Part shown: piece by piece, positions 41,490-50,740 of the stretch
Numbering within the stretch: position 1 is the first letter of the stretch
Layout: every line of letters begins with the position of its first letter
Source: Roseibium album
GTDB lineage: Bacteria > Pseudomonadota > Alphaproteobacteria > Rhizobiales > Stappiaceae
Length of the DNA stretch: 64,000 nt
Assembly (NCBI RefSeq): GCF_001404515.1
Contig: NZ_CXWE01000010.1
Span: forward strand, 102,735 to 166,734
Reading direction: 5' to 3'
Position numbers and translations under genes: made by a program
The notes under the pieces: model-generated
Told to the model about the DNA's origin: nothing
The model's database searches: none
Seen by the model: the letters and a program-made list of their open reading frames with translations, nothing else

Positions 41490-42689
41490 TCACAACTTTG
41501 CCAGATAGGGTTCAAGAGCGGCGAGACTGTCGAGATTGTGAGCCGGTGCAAACAGGTCGACATGCGGCAGAGCGGCCTCCATGCCGCCCGCGGTCGGCTC
41601 ATAGCCCTGCCAGCCAATCAGCGGATTGAGCCAGACAATGCGTTTGCACCGGCGCCGCAACTTTGCCATCTCCACGCCAAGCGCTTCGGGAGCACCGGTA
41701 TCGTAGCCGTCGGAAAGGATCAGCACGCAGGTGCGTGAATGAATGACCCTGGCAGCATGCCAACGGTTGAACTCGGCGAGGGCCTCACCGATTTTTGTTC
41801 CGCCACCGATGCCCTGTGCCATGAGGCCCATGCGATCGAGCGCCCTTGCGGCGTCCCGTTCCGAGAGCGCCGAGGAGACGTGAACAAGCCGGGTGTGAAA
41901 CAGGAAAGCCTCGGCTTCCCGGAAATTGTCCAGCATGCCGTGTACGAAGCGGGTGAAGACAGCGGTGTAGTTATTCATCGATCCGGAAGCATCAAGCAGG
42001 ATCACCAGCCTGAGTTGCCGGTGGCGTGGACCCTTCCGGATGAGTTCGATCGGTGTTCCGCCATGGGCGATCGAATGCCGGATGGTCCGGCGAAGATCAA
42101 GTCGGGGTCCTTTCCGTCTCTGCTTGTCACGGCGCGTTAGCCGGACACGCATGGATTTTGCCAGCCGTTCGGCAAGTTCGTGCGCCTTTTCAGCGGCCTC
42201 GGGATCGTGAAGATTTCGGAAATCGACCTGTCCGAGACTTTCGGCGATGCTGGCGCCCTCGCGTCTGCCGGAGGGCGTGTCGTCCGTGTCTTCATCTTCT
42301 TCGCCTGGTTGACGCTCCACATCGCCGGCGATCGTGTCCTGTCTTGAACCCTGTGCATCCATCAGTTCGCGGATCGTCTTCATGCTTTTTTTCGAACTGC
42401 TGCCGGACACTTTCACACCCGACTTCACACCTTTGCCGAACCAGTAGGCATCAAACAGGTCGTCGAATGTGTTCCAGTCCGACAATCGACCGCAGAACAG
42501 GGCGCGGAAAGCTCCCTTGAGATTGTGGGATTTTCGCATGAGCGGTGACCGCAATAGTGCAAGTGCGTCGCCTGTCTCCGCTAGCCCGACCTTGAAGCCG
42601 CTGTCCCGGAGCGAGCGGACAAAACCGGCAAGTCGCAGGCGCAGCACAATTCCGATGTCCTCGTGCGTTTCTGGACTTGCCGTGGTCAT
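41490..42689 (-). CDS. coxE: CoxE, von Willebrand factor A domain protein
   Basis: A 399-residue VWA protein. The MIDAS motif is LLDASGSM near residue 215, with a downstream TCVLILSDGYDTG. The N-terminal half carries an acidic linker (EEDEDTDDTP). With CoxD it forms a MoxR-VWA chaperone pair needed for maturation of the copper-sulfur-molybdenum site. ATG 42689 follows a GG-rich site; longer frames overlap coxD. Confidence 0.88.
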   Translation of the reverse strand: MTTASPETHEDIGIVLRLRLAGFVRSLRDSGFKVGLAETGDALALLRSPLMRKSHNLKGAFRALFCGRLSDWNTFDDLFDAYWFGKGVKSGVKVSGSSSKKSMKTIRELMDAQGSRQDTIAGDVERQPGEEDEDTDDTPSGRREGASIAESLGQVDFRNLHDPEAAEKAHELAERLAKSMRVRLTRRDKQRRKGPRLDLRRTIRHSIAHGGTPIELIRKGPRHRQLRLVILLDASGSMNNYTAVFTRFVHGMLDNFREAEAFLFHTRLVHVSSALSERDAARALDRMGLMAQGIGGGTKIGEALAEFNRWHAARVIHSRTCVLILSDGYDTGAPEALGVEMAKLRRRCKRIVWLNPLIGWQGYEPTAGGMEAALPHVDLFAPAHNLDSLAALEPYLAKL

Positions 42690-42693
42690 CACG

Positions 42694-43575
42694 TCAGGCC
42701 ACCTTGCCCAGAAGCCGATCGGTAACTTCCTGTGTGACGCGCGTCTGATCCTCACGTGTCTTCAGCACGCAGGCGAGCGTGTCGAACACCAGCTCCCGGT
42801 TTTCATGAAGGTTTCCGGCACCAAGTCCGAGCAGTGCTGCCGCCCAGTCGATCGTTTCGGCGACACCTGGCACTTTCGTCAGGTCTTCCTTTCGAAGCTT
42901 GCCCATCAGCTCGGCAATCTGAAGAGCAAGCGAGGCATCAAGGCCGTCGACACGCGCAAGCAGGATGCGCGCTTCCCTGTCAGGTGTCGGATAGTCGACA
43001 TAGTGATAGAGGCATCGCCGGCGAAGGGCGTCGGAGAGTTCGCGCGTGCCGTTGGATGTCAGCACGACACGAGGAATACTTGTGGCATGGACGGTGCCAA
43101 GCTCGGGAATGGACACCTGATAGTCCGAGAGGACTTCCAGCAGGAAAGCCTCGAATTCCTCGTCGGCCCTGTCGACTTCGTCGATCAGGAGAACCGGCGG
43201 GCTTGCCTGCCGGATCGCGGCAAGCAGGGGACGTTCAAGGAGATACTTCTCGGAAAACACGGCTTCCTCAACCTGGTCAGCATCGTCGCCTGACCCTTCG
43301 CGCGCCTTGATTGCAAGAAGTTGCCGTTGGTAGTTCCATTCATAGATGGCATCGGAGCGGTCGAGGCCCTCATAGCATTGCAGGCGGATGAGATCGGTGT
43401 TCTCCAGTTTGGCGAGTGCCTTGGCAACCTCGGTCTTGCCGACACCGGCTTCGCCCTCAAGAAGCAGCGGACGGTTCAGCATCCCGGTCAACAGTAACGC
43501 GGTCGCAAGTCCGTCATCGGCCAGGTAGCCGGTCTCTGCGAGCGCTTCCGCCAATTGTTCTCTGGTTTTGCTCAT
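42694..43575 (-). CDS. coxD: CoxD, MoxR-family AAA+ ATPase
   Basis: A 293-residue ATPase: Walker A GEAGVGKTE near residue 38, Walker B PVLLIDEVDRADEEFEAFLLE near residue 123 and sensor-1 RVVLTSNGTREL near residue 168. CoxD is the ATPase that, with CoxE, inserts sulfur and copper into apo-CO dehydrogenase. Four bases separate it from coxE. A strong hairpin lies before it after coxL. Confidence 0.9.
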   Translation of the reverse strand: MSKTREQLAEALAETGYLADDGLATALLLTGMLNRPLLLEGEAGVGKTEVAKALAKLENTDLIRLQCYEGLDRSDAIYEWNYQRQLLAIKAREGSGDDADQVEEAVFSEKYLLERPLLAAIRQASPPVLLIDEVDRADEEFEAFLLEVLSDYQVSIPELGTVHATSIPRVVLTSNGTRELSDALRRRCLYHYVDYPTPDREARILLARVDGLDASLALQIAELMGKLRKEDLTKVPGVAETIDWAAALLGLGAGNLHENRELVFDTLACVLKTREDQTRVTQEVTDRLLGKVA

Positions 43576-43658
43576 CCGTTCCGCTGCAATCTGGTGTGTT
43601 CAGGGTACAGGCTCAGTCGGGTCCGAAGCACTGATCCCGGATCTGAAAGCCAGGCATG

Positions 43659-43681
43659 CGCCGCGGGCAATGCCCGCGGCG
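43659..43681 (-). terminator. Perfect GC hairpin between coxL and coxD
   Basis: Arms CGCCGCGGGCA (43659-43669) and TGCCCGCGGCG (43671-43681) flank a single base. It lies just after the coxL stop. Lack of a T-run on either strand suggests an attenuator or stabiliser that lowers the accessory genes relative to the structural coxMSL. Confidence 0.6.
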
Positions 43682-43693
43682 TCTTTGATGAAC

Positions 43694-46114
43694 TCAGCTG
43701 TGCGCGCCGAGGTTCTTTGCGGCTTGCCAATTGCGCCAGGCATCATGCGGCATCTGGATATGCGTGTTGCCCAGGAACTGGAAGGCATCGTTGACCGCAT
43801 TCGAGAACGCCGGAACACCGCCCACATTCGGGCTCTCGCCGACACCCTTTGCACCGATCGGATGATGCGGGCTCGGCGTCACCGTGTGGTCGGTCTCCCA
43901 ATGGGGGGTCTCGACGGCGGTCGGGATGAAGAAGTCCATGAAGGACGCTCCGAGCACGTTGCCGGTCTCATCGTAACGGATCTCCTGACCCATCGCGATG
44001 GCAAAGGCTTCGGTCAGACCACCATGAACCTGTCCTTCGATGATCATCGGATTGATGCGGGTGCCGCAGTCGTCGAGCGCATAGAAGCGCCGGGTCGTGG
44101 CAACACCTGTATCGACATCGATATCCATCACGCAGAAATAGGCGCCGAACGGATAGGTCATGTTGGGTGGATCATAGTAGCTGACCGCTTCCAGACCCGG
44201 TTCCATGTTGGGCGGCGGAGCATGATAGGCTGCCCAGGCGATCTCCTTCATCGACTTGCGTGCTTCCGGATTGCCCTTCACCTGGAAACCGTCCACATCC
44301 CATTCAAGGTCGTATTCCGAGACTTCCAGCATGTGTGCCGCGATCATCTGTGCCTTGTTGCGGATCTTGCGGGCGGCAAGGGCGATCGCAGCGCCGGCAA
44401 CAGGTGTCGAGCGGGAACCATAGGTTCCAAGGCCATATGGTGCCGTATCGGTATTGCCTTCCTCGACCATGATGTCGGCGGCGGGAATTCCGATTTCCGT
44501 GGCGATGATCTGCGCCCAGGTCGTCTCGTGGCCCTGGCCCTGGGACTTGGTTCCCATACGAGAAATTACCGAACCCGTCGGATGCACGCGGATTTCCGCA
44601 CTGTCGAACATCGCAACACCCAGGATATCGCAGTTCTTGGACGGGCCCGCGCCGACGATTTCCGTGAAGAAGGAAACGCCAATACCCATGATTTCGCGCG
44701 TTTCTCCGCGTTTGAAGGCCTCCTGTTTGGCTTTCTGCTCCACGCGGAGTTCCCGGTAGCCGATCGTGTCCATCGCCTTCTGCATGGCGGTGTGATAGTC
44801 GCCGCTGTCATACTCCCAGCCAAGTGCGGACTGATACGGAAACTGCTCCGGCTTGATGAAGTTCTTTATGCGAAGGTCGGCCGGATCCATTTCCAGCTTC
44901 TGCGCCAGAATGTCCATCCCCCGTTCGATGCAGTAGGCCGCTTCCGTCACGCGGAAGGAGCATCGGTAGGCAACACCGCCCGGTGCCTTGTTGGTATAGA
45001 CGCCATCCACTTCCAGGTGCGCCGTCGGGAAGTCATAGGACCCGGTGACGATGTTGAAGAAACCGGCCGGCCATTTCGACGGATCGGCACAGGCGTCGAA
45101 GCCGCCGTGGTCGGCGAGCACGTGCACTTTCAGGCCTGTCACGGTGCCATCGCTCTTGGCGGCGATTTCCGTGGTCATGTGGTAATCGCGGGCGAATGAC
45201 GTCGTGGAGAGGTTCTCCATGCGGTCCTCGACCCACTTTACCGGGACACCGGTGACGATGGAGGCGACGATAGAGCAGATATAGCCCGGATAGGCACCGA
45301 CCTTGTTGCCGAAACCACCACCGATATCCGGTGCGATAACGTGGATCTTGTGTTCCGGAATGGTGGAGAGCAGCGAGGCAACCGTGCGGATCACATGAGG
45401 AGCCTGGAACGTGCCCCATACCGTCAACTCGCCCTTCACCTTGTCCATGGACGCCACGCACTGGCAGGTTTCCAGCGGCGACGGGTGCGTGCGGTGGTAG
45501 GAGATCATCTCGTTGATCGTGACATCAGCTTCCGCGAAGGCTTTTGCTGTCTCGTCCTTGTCGCCGACTTCCCAGTTGAAAATGTGATTGTGGTGCTTTC
45601 GCGGACCGTGCGCACCTTCCATCTTGCCTTCAAGATCGGGACGCAGAACAGGTGCATCGCTATCCATCGACTTGAACGGATCGGTCAGGACCGGCAGTTC
45701 TTCATAGTCGACTTCAACCAGTTGGATCGCATCATCGGCAATGTAACGGTCTTCGGCAACGACGAAGGCGACTTCCTGGTTCTGGTAGAGCACCTTGCCA
45801 TCCGCAAGGACCATCTGGACATCACCGGCAAGCGTCGGCATCCAGGCGAGATTGACACCCTTCAGATCCTCTGCCGTCAGGACGGCAATCACGCCGGGCA
45901 GTTTCAGCGCCTCGGATGCGTCGATCCTGGTGATCTTCGCATGGGGGTAAGGTGAACGGACGAAATCGCCGAACACCATACCCGGCAGCTTCAGGTCGTC
46001 GACATACTGTCCTTTTCCTTGTGTGAACCGTACGTCTTCGACGCGCTTGCGCTTGCAGCCCATGCCTTCCAGGGCGGCTTCACGCTGTTCCCGTGTCGGG
46101 GTCATGTCATTCAT
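43694..46114 (-). CDS. coxL: Aerobic CO dehydrogenase large subunit, form I
   Basis: An 806-residue molybdenum hydroxylase subunit, the normal CoxL length. The form I active-site loop AYRCSFR is intact with C385, the residue that bridges copper to the Mo site; form II proteins have AYRGAGR instead. GAKGVGESP near the C-terminus carries the catalytic glutamate. This supports true CO oxidation (CO + H2O to CO2 with electrons to the quinone pool). Start overlaps the coxS stop by four bases. Confidence 0.96.
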   Translation of the reverse strand: MNDMTPTREQREAALEGMGCKRKRVEDVRFTQGKGQYVDDLKLPGMVFGDFVRSPYPHAKITRIDASEALKLPGVIAVLTAEDLKGVNLAWMPTLAGDVQMVLADGKVLYQNQEVAFVVAEDRYIADDAIQLVEVDYEELPVLTDPFKSMDSDAPVLRPDLEGKMEGAHGPRKHHNHIFNWEVGDKDETAKAFAEADVTINEMISYHRTHPSPLETCQCVASMDKVKGELTVWGTFQAPHVIRTVASLLSTIPEHKIHVIAPDIGGGFGNKVGAYPGYICSIVASIVTGVPVKWVEDRMENLSTTSFARDYHMTTEIAAKSDGTVTGLKVHVLADHGGFDACADPSKWPAGFFNIVTGSYDFPTAHLEVDGVYTNKAPGGVAYRCSFRVTEAAYCIERGMDILAQKLEMDPADLRIKNFIKPEQFPYQSALGWEYDSGDYHTAMQKAMDTIGYRELRVEQKAKQEAFKRGETREIMGIGVSFFTEIVGAGPSKNCDILGVAMFDSAEIRVHPTGSVISRMGTKSQGQGHETTWAQIIATEIGIPAADIMVEEGNTDTAPYGLGTYGSRSTPVAGAAIALAARKIRNKAQMIAAHMLEVSEYDLEWDVDGFQVKGNPEARKSMKEIAWAAYHAPPPNMEPGLEAVSYYDPPNMTYPFGAYFCVMDIDVDTGVATTRRFYALDDCGTRINPMIIEGQVHGGLTEAFAIAMGQEIRYDETGNVLGASFMDFFIPTAVETPHWETDHTVTPSPHHPIGAKGVGESPNVGGVPAFSNAVNDAFQFLGNTHIQMPHDAWRNWQAAKNLGAHS

Positions 46115-46620
46115 TCTGCAGCCTCCTGGGTTTCAGGCTGATTGAGCTGTTCGGCGGCATACTGGATCGCCTTGACGATGTTTTGATATCCGGTGCAACG
46201 GCAAAGGTTTCCGGCAATACCCATGCGAATTTCTTCCTCGCTCGGGTTCGGATTTTCTTTCAACAGCGTGTGCGCGCGCGTAATCATTCCAGGCGTGCAA
46301 AAGCCGCACTGAAGTCCGTGCATCTGGCGAAAGCCTTCCTGAAGGGCCGACAGTGTTCCATCCGGATTGGCCATGCCCTCGATCGTGGTCATTTCCGCGC
46401 CGTTGGCCTGGGCCGCGAAAACCGTGCAGGATTTCACCGACATTCCGTTCATCTCCACGGTGCACGCGCCGCAATGAGACGTCTCGCAACCGATATGAGG
46501 GCCGGTAATGTTCAATTCCTCGCGCAGAAAGTGGATCAGAAGCGTGCGCGGTTCGACGAAACGTTGCACCTTCTTGCCGTTGACGGTCAGCGTGACCGGG
46601 ATCTGTTCGATATCGCTCAT
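46111..46620 (-). CDS. coxS: CO dehydrogenase small iron-sulfur subunit
   Basis: A 169-residue [2Fe-2S] protein. The plant-ferredoxin-type cluster is CETSHCGAC (about residues 45-53) with its fourth cysteine further on, and the second cluster uses CGFCTPGM (about residue 105) and CRCTGY (about residue 139). It passes electrons from CoxL to the FAD of CoxM. Confidence 0.95.
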   Translation of the reverse strand: MSDIEQIPVTLTVNGKKVQRFVEPRTLLIHFLREELNITGPHIGCETSHCGACTVEMNGMSVKSCTVFAAQANGAEMTTIEGMANPDGTLSALQEGFRQMHGLQCGFCTPGMITRAHTLLKENPNPSEEEIRMGIAGNLCRCTGYQNIVKAIQYAAEQLNQPETQEAAE

Positions 46621-46643
46621 GGTGTTCTTCCTCGGTCCCGGTC

Positions 46644-47510
46644 TTATGCGCTTGCGCGTTCTGCGGCACGTGCCAGTGCGCGCTGCATCATGATGCCGGC
46701 CATTTTGGTCCGGTACTCGGCTGGCCCTCGTCCGTCGGATGCTGGGTCGGTGATGGCTTCTGCGGCGGCGACCGCCCTTGCAACCGTAGCTTCATCCAGG
46801 GTCGAGCCATTGAGGATATCGCCGGCATCTGCTGCATAGAGCGGCGTGTCGGCGACATTGGTCAGGGCGACCGAACAGCTTGTCACCGTGCCACCCGACA
46901 TGGACAGCATGACGGCGGCGGCTGCGGTGGCGTAGTCGCCGACCTTGCGCTTCAGCTTCTCGTAAGCCCAACCGTGTCCGGCCGGGGGTGTCGGGATTTT
47001 CACCGCGGTCAGGATCTCTTCCGGCGCAAGCGCGGTGAAATAAGCAGCCTCATAGAAATCCCGTGCAGCCACTTCGCGGTTGCCATCCGGGCCTGTCAGG
47101 ACATAGGACGCGTTGAGGCACTGCATCAGGGCAGGCATGTCATTCCCGGGATCTCCGTTGGCAACATTCCCGCCAAGCGTGCCCAGGTATCGGATCTGGG
47201 GATCGGCGATCAGCAGCGAGGTCTCGCGGACGATCGGTAGTTTTTCGCTCAAGAGATCGGACTCGATGAGTTCATGCTGGGTGGTCATGGCACGTATCGT
47301 GATGGTGCCGCCGTCTTCGCTGATACCTTTCAGGTCGGCGATACCGCCAAGGTCAACCAGATGTTCCGGGGCGGCCATCCGCAGCTTCATCATGGGGATA
47401 AGGCTGTGGCCGCCGGACAACGGTCGCGCTTCGTCACCGTGGCTCACCAGTATGGCAACGGCTTCGGCCACCGATGATGGCCGGTGATAGGTGAATTCAC
47501 CAGGGATCAC
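46644..47510 (-). CDS. coxM: CO dehydrogenase medium FAD-binding subunit (GTG start)
   Basis: A 288-residue flavoprotein of the CoxM family: FTYHRPSSVAEAVAIL at the start, ARPLSGGHSLIPMMKLRMA near residue 33 and TLGGNVANGDPGNDMPALM near residue 113, the FAD-binding motifs. GTG 47510 is supported by GGAGGAG at normal spacing. First structural gene of the coxMSL operon; a leader hairpin precedes it. Confidence 0.93.
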   Translation of the reverse strand: MIPGEFTYHRPSSVAEAVAILVSHGDEARPLSGGHSLIPMMKLRMAAPEHLVDLGGIADLKGISEDGGTITIRAMTTQHELIESDLLSEKLPIVRETSLLIADPQIRYLGTLGGNVANGDPGNDMPALMQCLNASYVLTGPDGNREVAARDFYEAAYFTALAPEEILTAVKIPTPPAGHGWAYEKLKRKVGDYATAAAAVMLSMSGGTVTSCSVALTNVADTPLYAADAGDILNGSTLDEATVARAVAAAEAITDPASDGRGPAEYRTKMAGIMMQRALARAAERASA

Positions 47511-47529
47511 GTTCTTCTCCTCCCTCTGA

Positions 47530-47551
47530 CGGCCTGGGTTGTTCCAGGCCG
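47530..47551 (-). promoter_or_regulatory. Leader hairpin upstream of coxM
   Basis: CGGCCTGG (47530-47537) and CCAGGCCG (47544-47551) form a perfect eight-base stem with a six-base loop directly upstream of the coxM ribosome site, so it will be in the 5' leader and could affect translation or stability. Confidence 0.45.
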
Positions 47552-47735
47552 AATGCCGGTCACTGCCTGGTTGCGTCCAGTGGCAAGGGACCGGCCGATC
47601 CGTGCATTGCCGTTGGCGTCGAACGGCGGAATGTCACATGTTTCAAGGTTGGGGAGGGGTGCGCTGCACACTCAAGCACACATGCACCGATCGCATCCTG
47701 GAATACATCGATCGCTGAAAATCGAACATGAAAAG

Positions 47736-47752
47736 CGTCAGACACGCTGACG
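47736..47752. terminator. Bidirectional intrinsic terminator between coxC and coxM
   Basis: CGTCAG (47737-47742 region) and CTGACG (47747-47752) form a six-base stem flanked by AAAA on one side and TTTTT on the other, so it reads as a terminator on both strands. It would end coxC transcription before the coxM promoter. Confidence 0.5.
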
Positions 47753-47821
47753 TTTTTCATGAGTTGCGACGGTGCTATTCGCGGAATTCAATGGTTAGAC
47801 ACTGATAATGATGAGAGAATT

Positions 47822-47891
47822 GGAATTGAATTCGAATGGAATTGGATCTGAATTCAATTGATCGCCATTCGTGCAATTTGCACGAATGGCG
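47822..47891. promoter_or_regulatory. Repeat-rich segment and perfect 29-base palindrome in coxC-coxM gap
   Basis: GGAATTG occurs at 47822 and again 16 bases on, among several AATTC/AATTG runs. From 47863 to 47891, two 14-base arms (CGCCATTCGTGCAA and its complement) flank one T. The palindrome lies 60 bases after the coxC stop and may terminate coxC; the spaced repeats resemble paired regulator sites and could be a LytTR-type target. The remainder of the 441-base gap contains no gene. Confidence 0.5.
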
Positions 47892-47951
47892 ACAAGATCA
47901 ACGCATTGCTGCATCGCACACTAAGCTTTTGGGGTGTTTGATTGGGCGTTG

Positions 47952-49199
47952 TCATTGTGCGGCAGCCGGCTGCCCTTGCTGTTCAGGCTTGTCTGCCAAC
48001 GCAGTCAGTCTATTGCGAATCCGGCCCCATCTGGAACGGCTGACCGGAACGGATTGGGCTTCGGTGCCTTCGAGAATGAGGACGCCGCCATCACCGGAAC
48101 GCTTGAAGCTGGTGACCCGTGACAGGTTGACGATGTGGCTGCGGTGAACCCGTTTGAAGATCTTGGAATCAAGCAACTGTTCGGCTTCGCTGATCGACAG
48201 CGGACAGAAATACTCTCGCTGCCCGTCATACAGCTTGGTGTAGTGCGCATCAGCATGAATGGCGGCTACATCCGAAATGCCGATCTGCGTCTTCTGTCCA
48301 TCGCGCTCAATTGGCAGGGTCCGTTTTGATGCGGTCGAAGGTTTCCTGGGGGATGAAGCTGCAGCCTGCAGACCTGTCGCAGCTCGCTTGATTGCTTCTT
48401 CGGTCGGCTTGTGATTGGGCTGGTGTGTGTTCGGAACCGTTTCGAATTCCAGGTCAACTTCAGCATCGCCGCCGTTTGCCTCCGCGGTCGAGGCATTCTC
48501 CGCCGGAACGAGCGCAAGCAAAAACAGACCGGAAACGAGGAAGGCGACACAAGAGACGAATATCGCCAGTGTTCCGGGGCCGAGCGATGGCGCTGACAAA
48601 CCACCCGCCGTTTGGGTCAATTCGTAGGTCATTCCGGACATCGCGGTGTAATGCATTGCCGAAATTGCCAGCGCCATGACGGCAGCCGATATCACGATCG
48701 GCGGACGTTTGCCGAGCCCGAACAGCAGCCAGAGCGCAAGGCCGGCCGCATTGAAAGCGATCAGGAAACTTGCCAGAACATAAGTCGGATTGTGTACCAT
48801 TTGCAGAGATTTATGCAGCGAGTACATGCCGAGATAGTGCATCGTGCAGATGCCGGCCCCCATGACGAAGGCTGCCAGACCGAGGCGGACGGATGTCAGA
48901 CGTCGGTTGCTGGCTGTGAAAACGGCAACTCCGACAACCAGTACACAGACGAGAAAGGACAACAGTGTCGGCAGGACCAGAAAATCGACACCCAGCGGAA
49001 ACTTGACGGCAAGCATGCCGACGAAATGCATGGACCAGATGGCAAGAGCAAGCGTAAGCGCTGCGCCGACCAGAAGCAGGCGGCGCCTTGGGTCGGCCGC
49101 GTTTCTGACCTGTACCGCCAGACTCAGGCCAACAAAGCTTCCCTGAAAGGCCATAACCAGGGAAAGCGCGACGAGCCAGGGCTCGTGCGTCACTGTCAT
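47952..49199 (-). CDS. coxC: CoxC-type regulator: MHYT sensor domain with C-terminal LytTR DNA-binding domain
   Basis: A 415-residue membrane regulator. Seven helices in the first 250 residues carry three MHYT motifs (SMHFVGM, TMHYLGM, AMHYTAM), which are thought to bind a metal and sense a diatomic gas. After a low-complexity linker, the LytTR domain begins near residue 305 (SDVAAIHADAHYTKLYDG, then FKRVHRSHIVNLSRV). ATG 49199 follows GGAGGAG; the longer frame is rejected. It precedes coxM on the same strand and is the obvious candidate CO sensor for the cluster. Confidence 0.88.
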   Translation of the reverse strand: MTVTHEPWLVALSLVMAFQGSFVGLSLAVQVRNAADPRRRLLLVGAALTLALAIWSMHFVGMLAVKFPLGVDFLVLPTLLSFLVCVLVVGVAVFTASNRRLTSVRLGLAAFVMGAGICTMHYLGMYSLHKSLQMVHNPTYVLASFLIAFNAAGLALWLLFGLGKRPPIVISAAVMALAISAMHYTAMSGMTYELTQTAGGLSAPSLGPGTLAIFVSCVAFLVSGLFLLALVPAENASTAEANGGDAEVDLEFETVPNTHQPNHKPTEEAIKRAATGLQAAASSPRKPSTASKRTLPIERDGQKTQIGISDVAAIHADAHYTKLYDGQREYFCPLSISEAEQLLDSKIFKRVHRSHIVNLSRVTSFKRSGDGGVLILEGTEAQSVPVSRSRWGRIRNRLTALADKPEQQGQPAAAQ

Positions 49200-49317
49200 G
49201 CCGAGGCTCTCCTCCCTCTTCGCCTGCTTTCGCCTCTCGAACAGGCTCTCGAAAACCGATGATAAGGCAAAGAAAGGACAGCAGCAATCGTGTCCCGCAA
49301 TCGTTATCGCTTTGCGG

Positions 49318-50724
49318 CTAAGGCAAAAACCAGTCCCGTGCATTTTCAAAACAGATGCGCCGGATCAGGCCGTCCGTCAGTTCCGGTTGATCGGGAACGC
49401 TGCCATCTTCGATCCAGCGGCCCACGATCCGGCAGACCAGGCGTCTGTAGTATTCGTGACGGGGAAAGGACAGAAATGATCTGGAATCGGTCAGCATTCC
49501 GACAAACCGCGACAGCAATCCCATTTGGGCAACCTGCGTGAGATGGCGTTCCATGCCTTCCAGCTGGTCATTGAACCACCAGGCCGGACCCGACTGGATC
49601 TTCCCGGGCTCGGAGCCATCCTGAAAGTTGCCTGCGGTTGTCACGAGAACTTCATTCAAGGCCGGATTGAGGCAATAGAGAATGGTCCTTGGGAGCCCCT
49701 TGTCTCGATTGATCTGATCCAGAAGCGCATTCAATGGACCGCCAACGGCTTCATCGGAGATGGAATCGCCACCGGTATCGGGTCCAAGGCTTCCAAGGAG
49801 CTTGCTGTTGTTGTTGCGGGAGGCCGCAATGTGAAACTGCATCACGATGTTCCGCGCCCGGTACGCCTGCCCAAGTTCGATCAGGACAGCCGCCTTGAAA
49901 TCGGCCTCATCCTGAACGGAGATCGGCCCACTCTCCATCCCGCGTTTCAAGATGGCATCAAGATCACTGCGAGCGCGAATCGAGAACGGCCGGATTTCGT
50001 TCAAGGCATGATCGCTTGCCTTGCAGCCGAGGGTTATGAAGTGGTCAAGGCGCTTGAGCAATGCCTCTATGAGATCGTCGAAGCGACTTATTGCATGATC
50101 GGAAGCGATTTCGAGCCGGCGGCAATACGCGGCAAAACCGGCATCGGACGGGACCAGGGTTTTGTCGGGCCGAAAGCTCGGAGCCATTTTGAACGTCAGG
50201 TCGGCGTTGTTTTGTGCGCTTGCATGAAAGGAAAGGTCATCACACGGGTCGTCTGTTGTCCCGACGTAACTCACATTCATGCTGCGAAGCAGGCTGCGTG
50301 CGCTATGGCTGCGGTTCGCAAGCTTGTCGTTGGCGAGTTCCCAGACCTCATCTGCGGTCTCAGGCCCAAAAACACCCTCCCAACCGAAGTAGCGACGCAA
50401 TTCCAGATGGGTCCAGTGATAGAGCGGATTTCCAAGGCAATGTGGAATTGTTTCAGCAAAGGCGTTGAATTTCTCGCGGAATGGAGCCGATCCGGTCACC
50501 AGACTTTCCGGAATTCCGTTCCAGCGCATGGCGCGCCATTTGTAGTGGTCACCCTCCAACCAGATTTCGCCGATTGAGTCCCAGTTGCGATCTTCCGCTA
50601 TTGCTGACGGATCCAGGTGATTGTGGAAGTCGACGATTGGCAGCGTTGATGCGACCTCGTGGTAGAGGCGGCGGCTCGCTGGCGTGTCGAGGAGAAAATC
50701 CGGTCCGAGAAAGGGGGCGGCCAT
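49318..50724 (-). CDS. uxaC: Glucuronate isomerase
   Basis: A 468-residue amidohydrolase-superfamily isomerase, full UxaC length. IVDFHNHLDPSAIAED near residue 30 holds the two metal histidines. SYVGTTDDPCDDL near residue 153 and RFVGMLTDSRSFLSFPRHEYYRR near residue 410 are characteristic. It turns glucuronate to fructuronate in the cytoplasm. The gene ends the minus-strand arm of the uronide regulon. Confidence 0.95.
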   Translation of the reverse strand: MAAPFLGPDFLLDTPASRRLYHEVASTLPIVDFHNHLDPSAIAEDRNWDSIGEIWLEGDHYKWRAMRWNGIPESLVTGSAPFREKFNAFAETIPHCLGNPLYHWTHLELRRYFGWEGVFGPETADEVWELANDKLANRSHSARSLLRSMNVSYVGTTDDPCDDLSFHASAQNNADLTFKMAPSFRPDKTLVPSDAGFAAYCRRLEIASDHAISRFDDLIEALLKRLDHFITLGCKASDHALNEIRPFSIRARSDLDAILKRGMESGPISVQDEADFKAAVLIELGQAYRARNIVMQFHIAASRNNNSKLLGSLGPDTGGDSISDEAVGGPLNALLDQINRDKGLPRTILYCLNPALNEVLVTTAGNFQDGSEPGKIQSGPAWWFNDQLEGMERHLTQVAQMGLLSRFVGMLTDSRSFLSFPRHEYYRRLVCRIVGRWIEDGSVPDQPELTDGLIRRICFENARDWFLP

Positions 50725-50740
50725 GAAAACGTCCTGATTG

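Noticed and set aside
43568..45199. 543-codon ORF on the plus strand across the 3' half of coxL
   Set aside because: It is antisense to coxL, whose motifs are clear; the translation has no recognisable domains and reflects GC-rich codon use.
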